Assembly (NCBI RefSeq): GCF_000217795.1
Contig: NC_015681.1
Span: 1,541,244-1,605,243 of the forward strand
From: Thermodesulfatator indicus DSM 15286
GTDB taxonomy: Bacteria > Desulfobacterota > Thermodesulfobacteria > Thermodesulfobacteriales > Thermodesulfatatoraceae
Length of the DNA: 64,000 nucleotides
Direction of reading: 5' to 3'
A program made the position numbers and the translations under genes. Positions 41,052 through 50,441 of the stretch are shown piece by piece. The notes below the pieces were generated by a model. The model had not been told where the DNA came from, did no database searches, and saw only the letters and a list, made by a program, of their open reading frames with translations. Position 1 is the stretch's first letter. Each line of letters opens with the position of its first letter.

Positions 41052-43211
41052 TTATTTGCGCACCAGGATTTCTATCCTTTTAGGCTTGCGCAGCACGTTT
41101 ATAGTAACGTCAGCATCGTGGTTTACAATGTCAAGGTCAATAGACGTTCCGTTTACGCGCAGGTTTCTCAGTTTGAGACGCCTTAAAAAGGGTGGAAGCA
41201 CCGGATAACAAAAACAAAGCCCAGAAGGGATAAATTCAAGGCCTAAAGCTGCTTCTATAAGCATAAAAACGGCACCAGCGGCCCAAGCCTGGGGGTTACA
41301 GGCCACAGGATAGGGAATGGGCCCCTGGTCAGGGCGGCGCTTGAACCCGCAAAAGAGTTCAGGCATACGGTGAAGAGGGAAGTGTTCACTAGCATGGGCT
41401 AAACCCGTAAGAATTTTGGCTACAAAATGTTTCAGACGATAACGGGCAAGCCCCCGGGCAATAATGGCGTTATCATGCGGCCACACAGAACCGTTGTGAT
41501 AAGAAACAGGGTTAAAGAGGATTTCCTTTGCAGAAAGCGTGCGAACCCCCCAGCCAGAGAACATATTCTCGCTAAAGAGCCTTTTGGCCACAGAAATGGC
41601 CTGCTTTTCTTCCGCCAGGCCTCCCCAGAGGACATGGCCGGCATTTGAGGTGTAAACCCGGCAGGGGCGTTTGTCTCCATCAAGGGCGAGGACGAAAAAG
41701 CCCATGTCTTCATCCCAGAAAGCCTTTAAGAACTTTTCCCTGAGTATTTGGGCTTCTTGTTTTAATTGTTCGGCTAAAGAAGTTTGGCCAAGGGCCTTTG
41801 CCAGCCTGGCCATTTTAAGATAGGCCAAATAAGCATAAGCCTGGACTTCTACCAGGGCAATGGGGGGGCTCGCCATGGTGCCGTCAGCGTGGAAAACGCT
41901 GTCATGGGAATCCTTCCAGCCCTTATTAACTAGACCTTCTTCTGAAGCCTGGTATTCAATAAAACCGTCGCCGTCAAGGTCGCCGTATTCCTTCATCCAT
42001 AAAAGGGCGGCTTCAAAATGGGGCCAGAGGTCTTTTATCAGATTGATATCCTGGGTTCTTTCGTAATAAGCTCCGGCTAGAACTAAAAAAAGAGGAGTGG
42101 CGTCAACAGTGCCGTAATAGCGGGCAAAGGGGATTTCTCCCGTAGCGGCTAGCTCGCCAAAGCGCATTTCGTGAAGAATTTTGCCTGGCTCGGCGTCACG
42201 GGCAGGGTCAAATTCAGTGGCCTGGGTGGCGGCAAGAAATCGCAATACTCCTTTGGCTATTTCAGGGTTTAGCCAGAGACTTTCAAGGGCAGTGATTATG
42301 GCGTCTCGGCCAAAGTAGGTGTTAAACCAGGGGATTCCGGCATAAGGATAGAGCCCGTAAGGGGTCTCTGTAAGCATCATGAAGAGGTCACTTTCCGAGC
42401 GTTTAAGCCAGGCGTCAAAAAACTCTTGAGGTGAGCTTACCTGGCAACTTGTGCGGCGCAGGCGTTTTAGCTCTTGCCGATTGGAAAGATAGGCCCTTAC
42501 AAAAGGGACAGGCTCATCTTCCTGATCAAGGAAACAGGCTATAACCACAAAAATATTGGTCTTTTCCTTGGGGTTGAGTTCAAGGTGAAAGACTGCTTCA
42601 TTGGTGTTTAACTCTGCCGGAGGTGGGTCAAAGATTATTTTGGTAATACGAAGCTTCCCGTCAAGCCCGAGGTACTTAAAGGTTACCGAGGCCGTGTCAA
42701 CTTGAACGGGGAAAAACTTGCCTTTCTTTTTTCGTTTGAATCCTCTTACTTCAAAGATGTCCACAAAGTCGGCGTCGTAAGCAATACTTAAGGGTAGATG
42801 AATTTTACAGGGAGAGAAATTTTCTATCTTGACGGCCTCGTAACAGGTGCCTTTGTAAAGAAATTTTTGTCTTAGAATATGAACACTTCCGCGGGGTAAA
42901 AACTCTTCCTCTTCAAGTAGCATGTCAGGGTTAGTTAGATCACTTACCACCATCAGATTGTCTTGCGTGGTGGCGGAATTGAGCCAGAAGGGGCGGGCCT
43001 GGCAAAAATGTAGTTCAAGTTTAGATAGAAAACGGGTACCGCAATGATATAATCCCTGCTCTCCAAGGCCTTCCTGTCTGATATCGCCATGGGGGTCAAA
43101 CAGGGCAAACGAATCCCCGTGTTTTAAAATAAGGGCCTCTTTAGCCAGGCCCGGAGAAGTGGCCAGTATGTAAAACTGCTGCAATTTTGGCTCGGTTATA
43201 CACTTTTTCAT
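41052..43211 (-). CDS. Glycogen debranching enzyme / amylo-alpha-1,6-glucosidase family
   Basis: A 719-residue protein with an N-terminal beta-rich GDE domain (about 1-290: FLSKLELHFC, LPRGSVHILRQKFLYKG) and a C-terminal (alpha/alpha)6 glycosidase domain with PWFNTYFGRDAIITALESLW, DGDGFIEYQ and NPVSYHNGSVWPHDNAIIA, which carries likely catalytic acids. It should hydrolyse alpha-1,6 branches of glycogen-like polymers. Four-base ATGA overlap with the upstream glycosyltransferase gene. Confidence 0.92.
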   Translation of the reverse strand: MKKCITEPKLQQFYILATSPGLAKEALILKHGDSFALFDPHGDIRQEGLGEQGLYHCGTRFLSKLELHFCQARPFWLNSATTQDNLMVVSDLTNPDMLLEEEEFLPRGSVHILRQKFLYKGTCYEAVKIENFSPCKIHLPLSIAYDADFVDIFEVRGFKRKKKGKFFPVQVDTASVTFKYLGLDGKLRITKIIFDPPPAELNTNEAVFHLELNPKEKTNIFVVIACFLDQEDEPVPFVRAYLSNRQELKRLRRTSCQVSSPQEFFDAWLKRSESDLFMMLTETPYGLYPYAGIPWFNTYFGRDAIITALESLWLNPEIAKGVLRFLAATQATEFDPARDAEPGKILHEMRFGELAATGEIPFARYYGTVDATPLFLVLAGAYYERTQDINLIKDLWPHFEAALLWMKEYGDLDGDGFIEYQASEEGLVNKGWKDSHDSVFHADGTMASPPIALVEVQAYAYLAYLKMARLAKALGQTSLAEQLKQEAQILREKFLKAFWDEDMGFFVLALDGDKRPCRVYTSNAGHVLWGGLAEEKQAISVAKRLFSENMFSGWGVRTLSAKEILFNPVSYHNGSVWPHDNAIIARGLARYRLKHFVAKILTGLAHASEHFPLHRMPELFCGFKRRPDQGPIPYPVACNPQAWAAGAVFMLIEAALGLEFIPSGLCFCYPVLPPFLRRLKLRNLRVNGTSIDLDIVNHDADVTINVLRKPKRIEILVRK

Positions 43212-44257
43212 GCCGCCTTAAGCAGAGGTTTTTTCTGTTCCAGTATGCTTTCGTAAACAGCAAGATAATTTTTGGCCATAACCTTTGAGGTGAAACGCTT
43301 TTCAAAAACTTCGCGGCATTTTTGGCGACTGAGCTGCGAGACCTTTTCCACGGCTTTAACGGCTTCGTCAAGGCTTTCTACTATGAGACCGTTTACTCCG
43401 TGTTCAATGATCTCTGGCACTGAACCACAACGCCAGGCTATAACCGGAGTGCCACAGGCGTTGGCTTCTATCATCACCAGGCCAAAAGGCTCAGGCCAGT
43501 CTATAGGGAAGAGCAGGGCGTAAGCGTTGCCCAAGAATTCGTCTTTTTCGCGATCGTTTATCTCACCTATGAACTCTACCCAGGGGCTTTTAAGCAAAGG
43601 CTTGATAACGGCTTCAAAGTAGGCTCTGTCTGCCTGATCAACTTTGGCGGCTATGAGAAGCTTCATGCCCGCGCGCTCGGCTATTTTAATAGCCCGGTCT
43701 GGCCGCTTTTCAGGAGATATGCGCCCTAAAAAAGCCAGATATTTGCCAGGCTTTTCGCGGAAACGATAAAGGTCTTCAGGTAAACCGTGGTAAACCGTGG
43801 CCACCCAACGGGCCATGGGTAAGGGTCCACGCTGGGCGTTGGAGATGGAAACCACCGGGGCTTCATTAAATTCCTGGTAAAGAGGCTTTAAGTCGGGGAT
43901 ATCTAAACGCCCGTGAAGGGTGGTAACATGGGAAATATTTAAGCGTCTCATCAGAGGAAAATGTATGTAATCAATGTGAAAATGGATAATGTCAAACTGA
44001 TGAGCATACCGGGCTACTTTTTCAAGCATTATTATGTGGTGCGCCAGCGGATCTTTTACGGTCGGGTCAAGCCTTAAAGACCTTTCGGTGCAGGGGATAA
44101 GCCTGGCTGAAGTCTGAGAGTCTTTAGAGGCGAATAGGGTGACTTCGTGCCCCATTTTGACCAACTCTTCGGTTAAATAGTGAACCACGCGTTCAGTTCC
44201 ACCGTATAGTTTAGGAGGCACACTTTCATGAAGTGGCGCCACTTGCGCAATCCTCAT
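43208..44257 (-). CDS. GT4 family glycosyltransferase
   Basis: A 349-residue GT-B enzyme. The N-terminal domain has ESVPPKLYGGTERVVHYLTE; the C-terminal domain has AFLGRISPEKRPDRAIKIAE and the nucleotide-sugar motif PEPFGLVMIEANACGTPVIA with EX7E spacing, then HGVNGLIV. Its pairing with the debranching enzyme suggests a role in glycogen or storage-glycan handling, but the acceptor is unknown. ATG start with SD GGGAGGGAAAAG. Confidence 0.9.
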   Translation of the reverse strand: MRIAQVAPLHESVPPKLYGGTERVVHYLTEELVKMGHEVTLFASKDSQTSARLIPCTERSLRLDPTVKDPLAHHIIMLEKVARYAHQFDIIHFHIDYIHFPLMRRLNISHVTTLHGRLDIPDLKPLYQEFNEAPVVSISNAQRGPLPMARWVATVYHGLPEDLYRFREKPGKYLAFLGRISPEKRPDRAIKIAERAGMKLLIAAKVDQADRAYFEAVIKPLLKSPWVEFIGEINDREKDEFLGNAYALLFPIDWPEPFGLVMIEANACGTPVIAWRCGSVPEIIEHGVNGLIVESLDEAVKAVEKVSQLSRQKCREVFEKRFTSKVMAKNYLAVYESILEQKKPLLKAA

Positions 44258-44397
44258 CTTTTCCCTCCCAATTTTCCGTTCTTTGGGGAATTTAAAGTAG
44301 GACTACTAAAAATTTAAGTCCCGGAAATTGCGAGTCAATTTGTGTTTAATACTTGAAAAATTTTCGCCTGTCCCTAAAATTTGGTTATCTTTAAAAT

Positions 44398-45117
44398 ATG
44401 GGTCTCAATCAAATTTCCAAGATTGTCATCCTTACCGGGGCAGGTATCTCTGCAGAATCTGGAATTCAGACTTTTCGTGACAAAGGCGGACTGTGGGAAA
44501 AATATAGTCTCGAAGAGGTGGCTACTCCTCAAGGATTTCGCAAAAATCCACGGTTTGTACACGAATTTTATAATCAGAGACGTCGTGATCTCTTCAAGGT
44601 TAAACCCAATCCAGCTCATTACGCTTTAGCTCGTCTTGAGCAAGAGTTCCCAGGAGAGGTTCTTCTAGTAACTCAAAATGTTGATGATCTACACGAAAGA
44701 GCTGGAAGTCGTAACTTGCTTCACATGCATGGAGAGTTGTTAAAAGTGCGCTGTGAGGCTTGTAACGTTATTCTTAAAGAAGAAGGAGAAATTTTTCCGG
44801 AAACTAAATGTCCTAAATGTGGCCGCCAAGGGACTTTGCGTCCTCATGTAGTTTGGTTTGGGGAAATGCCCTTTTATTTAGATGAAATTTACAAGGCCCT
44901 AAAAGAGTGCGATCTTTTTGTGGCTATTGGTACCTCAGGAACTGTTTACCCAGCCGCAGGCTTTGTAATGATAGCTAGAGAATGTGGGGCCTGGTGTGTG
45001 GAGCTAAACCTTGAGCCTTCAACAGTAGCCGATTATTTCCACGAACATCATTATGGACCGGCTTCTGAAGTTGTTCCTGTCTGGGTAGATAAAATTTTGA
45101 AGAGAGAAACAAACTAA
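44398..45117 (+). CDS. cobB: NAD-dependent protein deacylase, sirtuin CobB class III
   Basis: Removes acyl groups from lysine using NAD. Motifs: TGAGISAESGIQTFR (NAD binding), TQNVDDLHERAG, HMHGELLKVRC (catalytic His) and a zinc site CEAC...CPKCG. FYNQRRRDL contains the Tyr-x-x-Arg pair found in E. coli CobB (FYNARR) and SIRT5, which predicts activity on succinyl/malonyl lysine as well. 239 residues; no clear SD, possibly leaderless. Confidence 0.94.
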   Translation: MGLNQISKIVILTGAGISAESGIQTFRDKGGLWEKYSLEEVATPQGFRKNPRFVHEFYNQRRRDLFKVKPNPAHYALARLEQEFPGEVLLVTQNVDDLHERAGSRNLLHMHGELLKVRCEACNVILKEEGEIFPETKCPKCGRQGTLRPHVVWFGEMPFYLDEIYKALKECDLFVAIGTSGTVYPAAGFVMIARECGAWCVELNLEPSTVADYFHEHHYGPASEVVPVWVDKILKRETN

Positions 45118-45172
45118 TTACAAAGCGCAGCTCTGCTAATCAAAATTTGCCTATCCCTGTTGTTCAAGTTTC

Positions 45173-45202
45173 TTGACACTTTCATTCAATTTGCGCTAGC
45201 CT
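45173..45202 (+). promoter_or_regulatory. Possible promoter of the EF-G-like gene
   Basis: TTGACA (45173-45178) is a perfect -35 hexamer; the best -10, TAGCCT (45197-45202), lies 18 bases on and is only a partial match. It would place transcription start near 45209, between the sirtuin stop and the ATG at 45241. This also argues against a start further upstream. Confidence 0.45.
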
Positions 45203-45240
45203 CAATTACAAAAGATCTTCAACTAATTCAAGGAGGGCCT

Positions 45241-47304
45241 ATGGAGATTGCCAAAATTAGAAACTTGGTTCTACTTTCTCAAAGTGGTGCAGGAAAGACC
45301 TCCCTGGCTGAGGCTATGCTATTTATCGCTGGCAAGACCGGAAAGCTAGGGAGAGTAGATGAAGGAAGCTCAATCCTTGATTTCGAGCCTGAGGAACAAA
45401 AACGCAAGATCACTATTTCCACAGCTTGCCATCATTTCTCCTGGAAAAAACATGAAATTTTCTTTTTAGATCCTCCAGGAGACGATAATTTTAATGCTGA
45501 AACCAAATTAGCTACCTGGGCGGCGGATAACGCCCTTTTAGTGATAGACGCTACGGCGCCTGTCAAAGTACAAACAGAAAAAGTTTTTGCCTTTGTGAAA
45601 GAGTTCGGCCTACCTTGTGCGGCTTTTATTAATAAGCTTGACCGCGAACATACCGATTTTGACCAGGCTTGCGCCGTTTTAGAAGAACGCCTGGAGATAA
45701 GGGCCGTGCCTGTGGCCTATCCCATAGGACGCGAAGAGAACCTGAGTGGCATAGTAGATCTTCTTACCATGAAGGCCTATGAATTTTCAGACGGTAAATT
45801 GAAAATTGTGGATATGCCTTCTGAATTAGAAGAAAAAATAGAAGAACTGCGGGCCAATCTTATCGAATATGCCGCTGAAAGTGATGACGACTTGCTGGAA
45901 AAATTTTTAGAAGAAGGCGAACTAACTGCTGAAGAAATAGTCAAAGGCCTTAAACGAGGTATTCTTGAAGGCCGTTTTGTGCCTGTCTCCTGTGGTTCCG
46001 TAGATAAACTAATAGGTATTCAGCCTCTTTTGGATTTGATTGTTGAATTTTTGCCATCTCCAGTAGAAAGAGGCCCTCGTGAAGGGAAAACCCCTGAAGG
46101 TGAGCCGGATCGTCGTGAACCGCATCCAGAAGCCCCGATTTCTCTTATTATTTTCAAAACTTTTATGGACCCTTACGCTGGAAGACTTTCCTTTGCTAGG
46201 ATTGTTTCAGGCACTCTTAAAAAAGAAGGAACTTTGCTTAATCCGATACGGGATGTAAAAGAAAAATACGCTAACCTGGCTATTCCTGAAGGCAAAGAAA
46301 TGTCCCCTTGTGAGCAGGCAGTGCCTGGAATGTTTTGTGTAATTCCTAAACTTTCTGAAACCAAAACAGGAGATACCCTTTGCGACCCTGAAGCTCCTAT
46401 CATCTATCCCATGCCCACTCTTCCCCACGCGGTATTAACTTATGCTTTACATCCTGAGAGTCGAAGTGATGAGGAAAAAATCGGGGCAGCACTGGTAAAA
46501 CTTCAGGAGGAAGACCCGAGCCTTGTTATTAGCCGAGATGAAGAAAGCCGAGAGATACTTCTTTCAGGGCTTGGCCAGATTCATATTGAAGCCACTATTG
46601 AAAAACTTTCCCGCAAATATGGTGTAAACGTTAAGCTTTCTCTTCCCAAAATTCCTTATCGCGAGACCATCAAAAAGCCTAAAGAGGGTGTTATTTATCG
46701 ACACAAAAAACAAACTGGTGGTAGAGGGCAGTTTGCTGAGGTACATTTTAACATTTATCCTCTGCCGCGAGGGCAAGGGTTTGAGTTTGTGGAAACCCTT
46801 GTAGGGATGAATGTACCCCGAAATTTCGTACCTGCGGTGGAAAAGGGAGTGCGCCAAGCTTTGGAAAAAGGACCTCTTGCTGGTTATCCTGTAGTGGATG
46901 TAAAAGTCCAGTTCTACGATGGTAAGAGCCACGAAGTAGATTCTTCAGATATGGCTTTTATGATAGCTGCTTCTCAGTGTTTCAAAAAAGGGATCCAGGA
47001 GTGCCAGCCTATTTTGCTTGAACCCATCATGGAGCTTGAAATCGAAGTTCCAGATGATGTTATGGGAGATGTGATTGGCGATATTAATGCCCGAAGAGGT
47101 CGAGTTTTAGGGATGGAGCCCAAAGCCGGTAAGCAGGTAATCATGGCCCAGGTGCCACTGGCAGAAGTCCAGCGCTATGCCCTTGATTTAAACGCTATTA
47201 CTGGAGGACGAGGGACTTTTCGTATGAAATTTTCTCACTACGAAGAAGTTCCCCCTCAAATTGCTGAAAAGATAATGGCTGAAGCCAAAGAGGAGGAGAA
47301 ATAA
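45241..47304 (+). CDS. Elongation factor G paralogue with altered G3 motif
   Basis: An EF-G-like translational GTPase of 687 residues. The ATG at 45241 behind AAGGAGGGCCT is the start. G1 is SQSGAGKTS (13-21), G4 NKLD (131-134), but G3 reads DPPGDDNF (77-84) instead of DTPGHxDF: the catalytic His is Asp. Domains II-V are complete (KKQTGGRGQFAEV, DVMGDVIGDINARRGRVLGM). It belongs to the EF-G-2 type seen beside canonical EF-G; GTP hydrolysis may be slow and the role could be regulatory. The main fusA is expected elsewhere. One base before the mogA-like gene. Confidence 0.9.
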   Translation: MEIAKIRNLVLLSQSGAGKTSLAEAMLFIAGKTGKLGRVDEGSSILDFEPEEQKRKITISTACHHFSWKKHEIFFLDPPGDDNFNAETKLATWAADNALLVIDATAPVKVQTEKVFAFVKEFGLPCAAFINKLDREHTDFDQACAVLEERLEIRAVPVAYPIGREENLSGIVDLLTMKAYEFSDGKLKIVDMPSELEEKIEELRANLIEYAAESDDDLLEKFLEEGELTAEEIVKGLKRGILEGRFVPVSCGSVDKLIGIQPLLDLIVEFLPSPVERGPREGKTPEGEPDRREPHPEAPISLIIFKTFMDPYAGRLSFARIVSGTLKKEGTLLNPIRDVKEKYANLAIPEGKEMSPCEQAVPGMFCVIPKLSETKTGDTLCDPEAPIIYPMPTLPHAVLTYALHPESRSDEEKIGAALVKLQEEDPSLVISRDEESREILLSGLGQIHIEATIEKLSRKYGVNVKLSLPKIPYRETIKKPKEGVIYRHKKQTGGRGQFAEVHFNIYPLPRGQGFEFVETLVGMNVPRNFVPAVEKGVRQALEKGPLAGYPVVDVKVQFYDGKSHEVDSSDMAFMIAASQCFKKGIQECQPILLEPIMELEIEVPDDVMGDVIGDINARRGRVLGMEPKAGKQVIMAQVPLAEVQRYALDLNAITGGRGTFRMKFSHYEEVPPQIAEKIMAEAKEEEK

Positions 47305-47799
47305 ATGGCCTATACGGCGGGTGTGTTAACCCTTTCAGATAAAGGTGCCCTTGGGGAAAGAGAAGACACCGCTGGCCCTTTGATTAAAGAAGCATTGCAG
47401 AAAGAGGGTTTTGATGTAGTGGCTTATCGCATTTTACCTGATGATTATGAGGAAATTCTTGTAGTTTTAGTGGACTGGGTGGACAGAAAAGGAATCGATC
47501 TTATCGTTACTACAGGGGGCACAGGGCTTGCCCCACGTGATGTTACTCCTGAGGCGACTAAAGCTGCCATTGAAAGAGAAGTTCCTGGAATAGCCGAGGC
47601 TATAAGGATGGAAGGTATGAGACATACGCCTTACGCCATGTTAACCAGAGGAATAGCTGGTGTTAGAAAACAAAGTCTTATTATTAATCTTCCGGGAAGT
47701 CCCAAGGCCGTAGAAGAATCCCTTGAAGTGATTCTTCCTGTATTGAATCATGCTTTGGAAAAGCTTAAAGGAAGTCCTAAAGAGTGTGCTAGAAATTAG
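47305..47799 (+). CDS. mog: Molybdopterin adenylyltransferase MogA
   Basis: Adenylates molybdopterin before molybdate insertion. The 164-residue protein has the MPT-binding motifs LTLSDKGALGEREDTAGP, TTGGTGLAPRDVTPEA and NLPGSPKAVEESLEVILPVL. MogA and MoaB are hard to separate from sequence; the fold is certain. The ATG follows the EF-G stop directly behind GGAGGAGAAATAA. Confidence 0.9.
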   Translation: MAYTAGVLTLSDKGALGEREDTAGPLIKEALQKEGFDVVAYRILPDDYEEILVVLVDWVDRKGIDLIVTTGGTGLAPRDVTPEATKAAIEREVPGIAEAIRMEGMRHTPYAMLTRGIAGVRKQSLIINLPGSPKAVEESLEVILPVLNHALEKLKGSPKECARN

Positions 47800-47812
47800 T
47801 TAGGAGGAAATC

Positions 47813-48244
47813 ATGAGCGTAGAAATTAAAAAAATAGTAGTAGGGCTTGATGGTTCAGAAAAGAGTTTCAATGCTTTAAAAGAGGCCCTTAACTGGGCCA
47901 AAAGACTGGAAGCAGAAATTATTGCTGTTCATGTCTTGCCTATCCCTTCAGAATTTGTCGATTTGGGCGGAATGATAATAGAAATAGAAGCAGAGCTACG
48001 CAAAGAAGGAGAAGCTATTTTAGAACGAGGGGCTGAAGAAGCTAAAAAGGAAGGAGTGCCGTACACCGGTGTGCTCCTTGAAGGGAATGCACCTGAAAGC
48101 ATAGCCAATTACGCCGAAGAATACGACGTAGATTTATTGATAGTTGGTTATCAAGGAAAATCAATGCTTTCAGAATTGATTATGGGAAGTGTTACCTCTA
48201 AACTTTTGAATATTTCTAAAGTGCCTGTTCTCGTGGTTAAATAA
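47813..48244 (+). CDS. Universal stress protein (UspA family)
   Basis: A 143-residue UspA-fold protein. Its N terminus KKIVVGLDGSEKSFNALKEA and the ATP-binding motif GYQGKSMLSELIMGSVTSKL (Gx2Gx9GS type) are intact, so it probably binds ATP. ATG start with SD TAGGAGG. It closes the sirtuin/EF-G/MogA run and is followed by a terminator. Confidence 0.93.
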   Translation: MSVEIKKIVVGLDGSEKSFNALKEALNWAKRLEAEIIAVHVLPIPSEFVDLGGMIIEIEAELRKEGEAILERGAEEAKKEGVPYTGVLLEGNAPESIANYAEEYDVDLLIVGYQGKSMLSELIMGSVTSKLLNISKVPVLVVK

Positions 48245-48261
48245 AGATTATATTCTGGTAT

Positions 48262-48304
48262 CCGCCTCCTGCTAAAAACAATTAAAATGCGAGGAGGCGG
48301 TTTT
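48262..48304 (+). terminator. Intrinsic terminator after the universal stress protein gene
   Basis: CCGCCTCCT (48262-48270) pairs with AGGAGGCGG (48292-48300), nine perfect base pairs around a 21-base loop, then TTTT (48301-48304). The long loop is unusual, but the GC stem and T-run fit a rho-independent terminator. Confidence 0.8.
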
Positions 48305-48338
48305 GCTTGGTTAGAAAATATTTTTAAAAGGGGTTTAT

Positions 48339-48614
48339 ATGGACGAGAAAGAGAAACGTGAAGAATTGCCCCCGGTCAACTTTAGTATGTTTGTTCTTTC
48401 GCTAAATACTTCGGCATTAGTGCATTTGGGAGAGCTACCTGACCCCCAAACCCAGGAAAAGAGAAAAGACTTAGCCCTTGCCAGGCAAACGATTGATATT
48501 CTTGATATGTTGAGGGAAAAGACCCGCGGTAACCTCACCAGAGAAGAAGAAAAGCTTCTAGATACTATTCTTTACGAACTTCGTATGATTTTTCTTAAGG
48601 TAAGTGGCCAATAG
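48339..48614 (+). CDS. DUF1844 domain protein
   Basis: A 91-residue protein of the DUF1844 family: PPVNFSMFVLSLNTSALVHL then GELPDPQTQEKRKDLALARQ and TIDILDMLREKTRGNL with a helical end. Function is unknown; it is common in delta-proteobacteria and relatives, often beside ispE as here. The stop overlaps the ispE start by 11 bases. Confidence 0.9.
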   Translation: MDEKEKREELPPVNFSMFVLSLNTSALVHLGELPDPQTQEKRKDLALARQTIDILDMLREKTRGNLTREEEKLLDTILYELRMIFLKVSGQ

Positions 48615-49458
48615 GGTTTCCGTTTTTGCTCCGGCAAAGATAAATCTTGTCTTGAAAATCATTGACCGTCGAGAAGACGGGTATCACGAGCTTTACACTA
48701 TCTTTCAAAAGATTACTTTTGGGGACAGGTTAATTATTTCTTTTAGAGAAAAGGGCCTCTCTCTCGAGGTAAAAGGAGAAAATGTGCCCTTAGGTCTAGA
48801 AAATCTTTGTATAAAAGCTGCTCATCTTTTTGTCCAAAAAACAGATCTTAATTTTGGTCTTCATATTGAGTTGCAAAAGAATGTGCCCCCTGGTAGCGGT
48901 CTTGGAGGAGGAAGCAGTGATGCGGCTGCGGTTTTACGAGTGCTTAACGAAAAATTTAAGTCCTTCAGCGAGTCAGAACTTATCGCCTTAGCCAAGGAAT
49001 TGGGAGCAGATGTACCTTTTTTTGTTTCGTCCTTTAGTACTGCTCTCGCCCGTGGTATTGGAGAAAAGCTTTCTTTTTGGCCAACTTTTCCGGCGTGGTA
49101 TGTAATTCTTGTTCCCAAAGTCGAAATTTCTACCAAGTGGGCCTATGAAAATTTAAGGTTGACAATTCCGCAACTTCCTCCTAATTATGACGCAAACCAG
49201 CCCTTGTGGGAGCAGGGGCTGGTTAATGATTTTCAGGAACTTATTTTTGAACATTATCCCCAATTGAAGGGGTTAAAAGATAAATTATTATCTTTGGGCG
49301 CCAAAGCCGCTCTCTTAAGTGGGAGTGGTGGGGCCCTTTTTGGTGTTTTTAGGGAAGAGGCCCAAGCCGTGAAAGCGGCTAACGCTTTTTTAAAAGATAA
49401 CTTAAAAAAAGTAGAGGTAGCTACGAATTATTACGAAAAGACCTCTAAGGAGGGATAA
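48604..49458 (+). CDS. ispE: 4-diphosphocytidyl-2-C-methyl-D-erythritol kinase
   Basis: GHMP kinase of the MEP isoprenoid pathway. GTG start at 48604, in the DUF1844 coding end. Motifs: [20 protein letters not shown] (Lys/His active-site region), [19 protein letters not shown] (ATP loop) and [13 protein letters not shown]. 284 residues, normal. With dxs and ispA-type synthase also in the window, several isoprenoid steps are clustered in this chromosome part. Confidence 0.95.
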   Translation: MANRVSVFAPAKINLVLKIIDRREDGYHELYTIFQKITFGDRLIISFREKGLSLEVKGENVPLGLENLCIKAAHLFVQKTDLNFGLHIELQKNVPPGSGLGGGSSDAAAVLRVLNEKFKSFSESELIALAKELGADVPFFVSSFSTALARGIGEKLSFWPTFPAWYVILVPKVEISTKWAYENLRLTIPQLPPNYDANQPLWEQGLVNDFQELIFEHYPQLKGLKDKLLSLGAKAALLSGSGGALFGVFREEAQAVKAANAFLKDNLKKVEVATNYYEKTSKEG

Positions 49459-49462
49459 AGAT

Positions 49463-50410
49463 ATGTTTCTCAATCACTTAAAAATTTTTACTGGTAATGC
49501 CAATCCAGATCTTGCTCGCAAAATATCTGCCTACCTTAGTATTCCGTTAGGGCAGGCAGTGGTTAAGACTTTTAGTGACGGAGAGATTTACGTTGAAATT
49601 AAAGAAAACGTGCGTGGTTCAGATGCTTTTGTTATTCAGCCTACCTGCCCTCCGGTGAACGATAATCTTATGGAACTTCTTATTATGGTCGATGCTTTAA
49701 GACGGGCTTCGGCCAGAAGAATTACAGCGGTAATTCCATATTACGGCTATGCCCGCCAAGACCGAAAGGTTATCCCTCGTACTCCTATTACCGCTAAGCT
49801 GGTAGCCAATCTTATAACCGTGGCTGGTGCTCGCCGAGTCTTGACTATTGACCTTCACGCCGGGCAAATCCAGGGGTTTTTTGATATTCCGGTGGACCAT
49901 CTTTACGCCGCTCCTGTGCTTATCCGCTATATAAAAGAAGAATTCAGGGGTAAAGATCTTGTTATTGTTTCTCCTGATGCTGGTGGAGTGGAAAGGGCCC
50001 GGGCTTATGCTAAAAGACTAGAAGCTGGCTTGGCTATTATTGACAAGCGTCGTCTCCGTCCAAATGAAAGTGAGGTTATGAACGTGGTTGGTGACGTAAA
50101 AGGGAAAGTAGCCATCATCTTAGATGACATGATTGATACCGCTGGCACCATGTGTAAAGCAGCTGAAGCCCTTTCTGAAAGAGGAGCCAAAGAAGTTCAC
50201 GGTATGGCTACGCACCCTGTTCTTTCCGGGCCAGCCCTTGAAAGAATTAAAAAATCACCTATGAAATCCATAGTTGTTACGGATACCATTCCTCTCAGGG
50301 AAGAGGCGAAAAAACTTAAGAAAATAAAAGTTCTTTCGGTGGCAGAGCTTTTAGGTGAAGCTATCAGGAGAATCCACCATGATGATTCCGTAAGCTCACT
50401 TTTCGTATAA
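49463..50410 (+). CDS. prs: Ribose-phosphate pyrophosphokinase
   Basis: Makes PRPP from ribose 5-phosphate and ATP for nucleotides, His and Trp. The 315-residue protein has [12 protein letters not shown], the regulatory flexible loop region [27 protein letters not shown] and the PRPP-binding motif [15 protein letters not shown] start with SD AAGGAGG. Order ispE-prs-L25-pth is a very common bacterial arrangement. Confidence 0.97.
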   Translation: MFLNHLKIFTGNANPDLARKISAYLSIPLGQAVVKTFSDGEIYVEIKENVRGSDAFVIQPTCPPVNDNLMELLIMVDALRRASARRITAVIPYYGYARQDRKVIPRTPITAKLVANLITVAGARRVLTIDLHAGQIQGFFDIPVDHLYAAPVLIRYIKEEFRGKDLVIVSPDAGGVERARAYAKRLEAGLAIIDKRRLRPNESEVMNVVGDVKGKVAIILDDMIDTAGTMCKAAEALSERGAKEVHGMATHPVLSGPALERIKKSPMKSIVVTDTIPLREEAKKLKKIKVLSVAELLGEAIRRIHHDDSVSSLFV

Positions 50411-50441
50411 AATTTTTGAAAAAGTTTAGGAGGAAAGCAAC

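Noticed and set aside
45160-45240. Upstream extension of the EF-G-like gene
   Set aside because: The region has no ribosome site for the earlier start, contains a -35 promoter box, and the normal EF-G N terminus begins at 45241 behind a strong SD.
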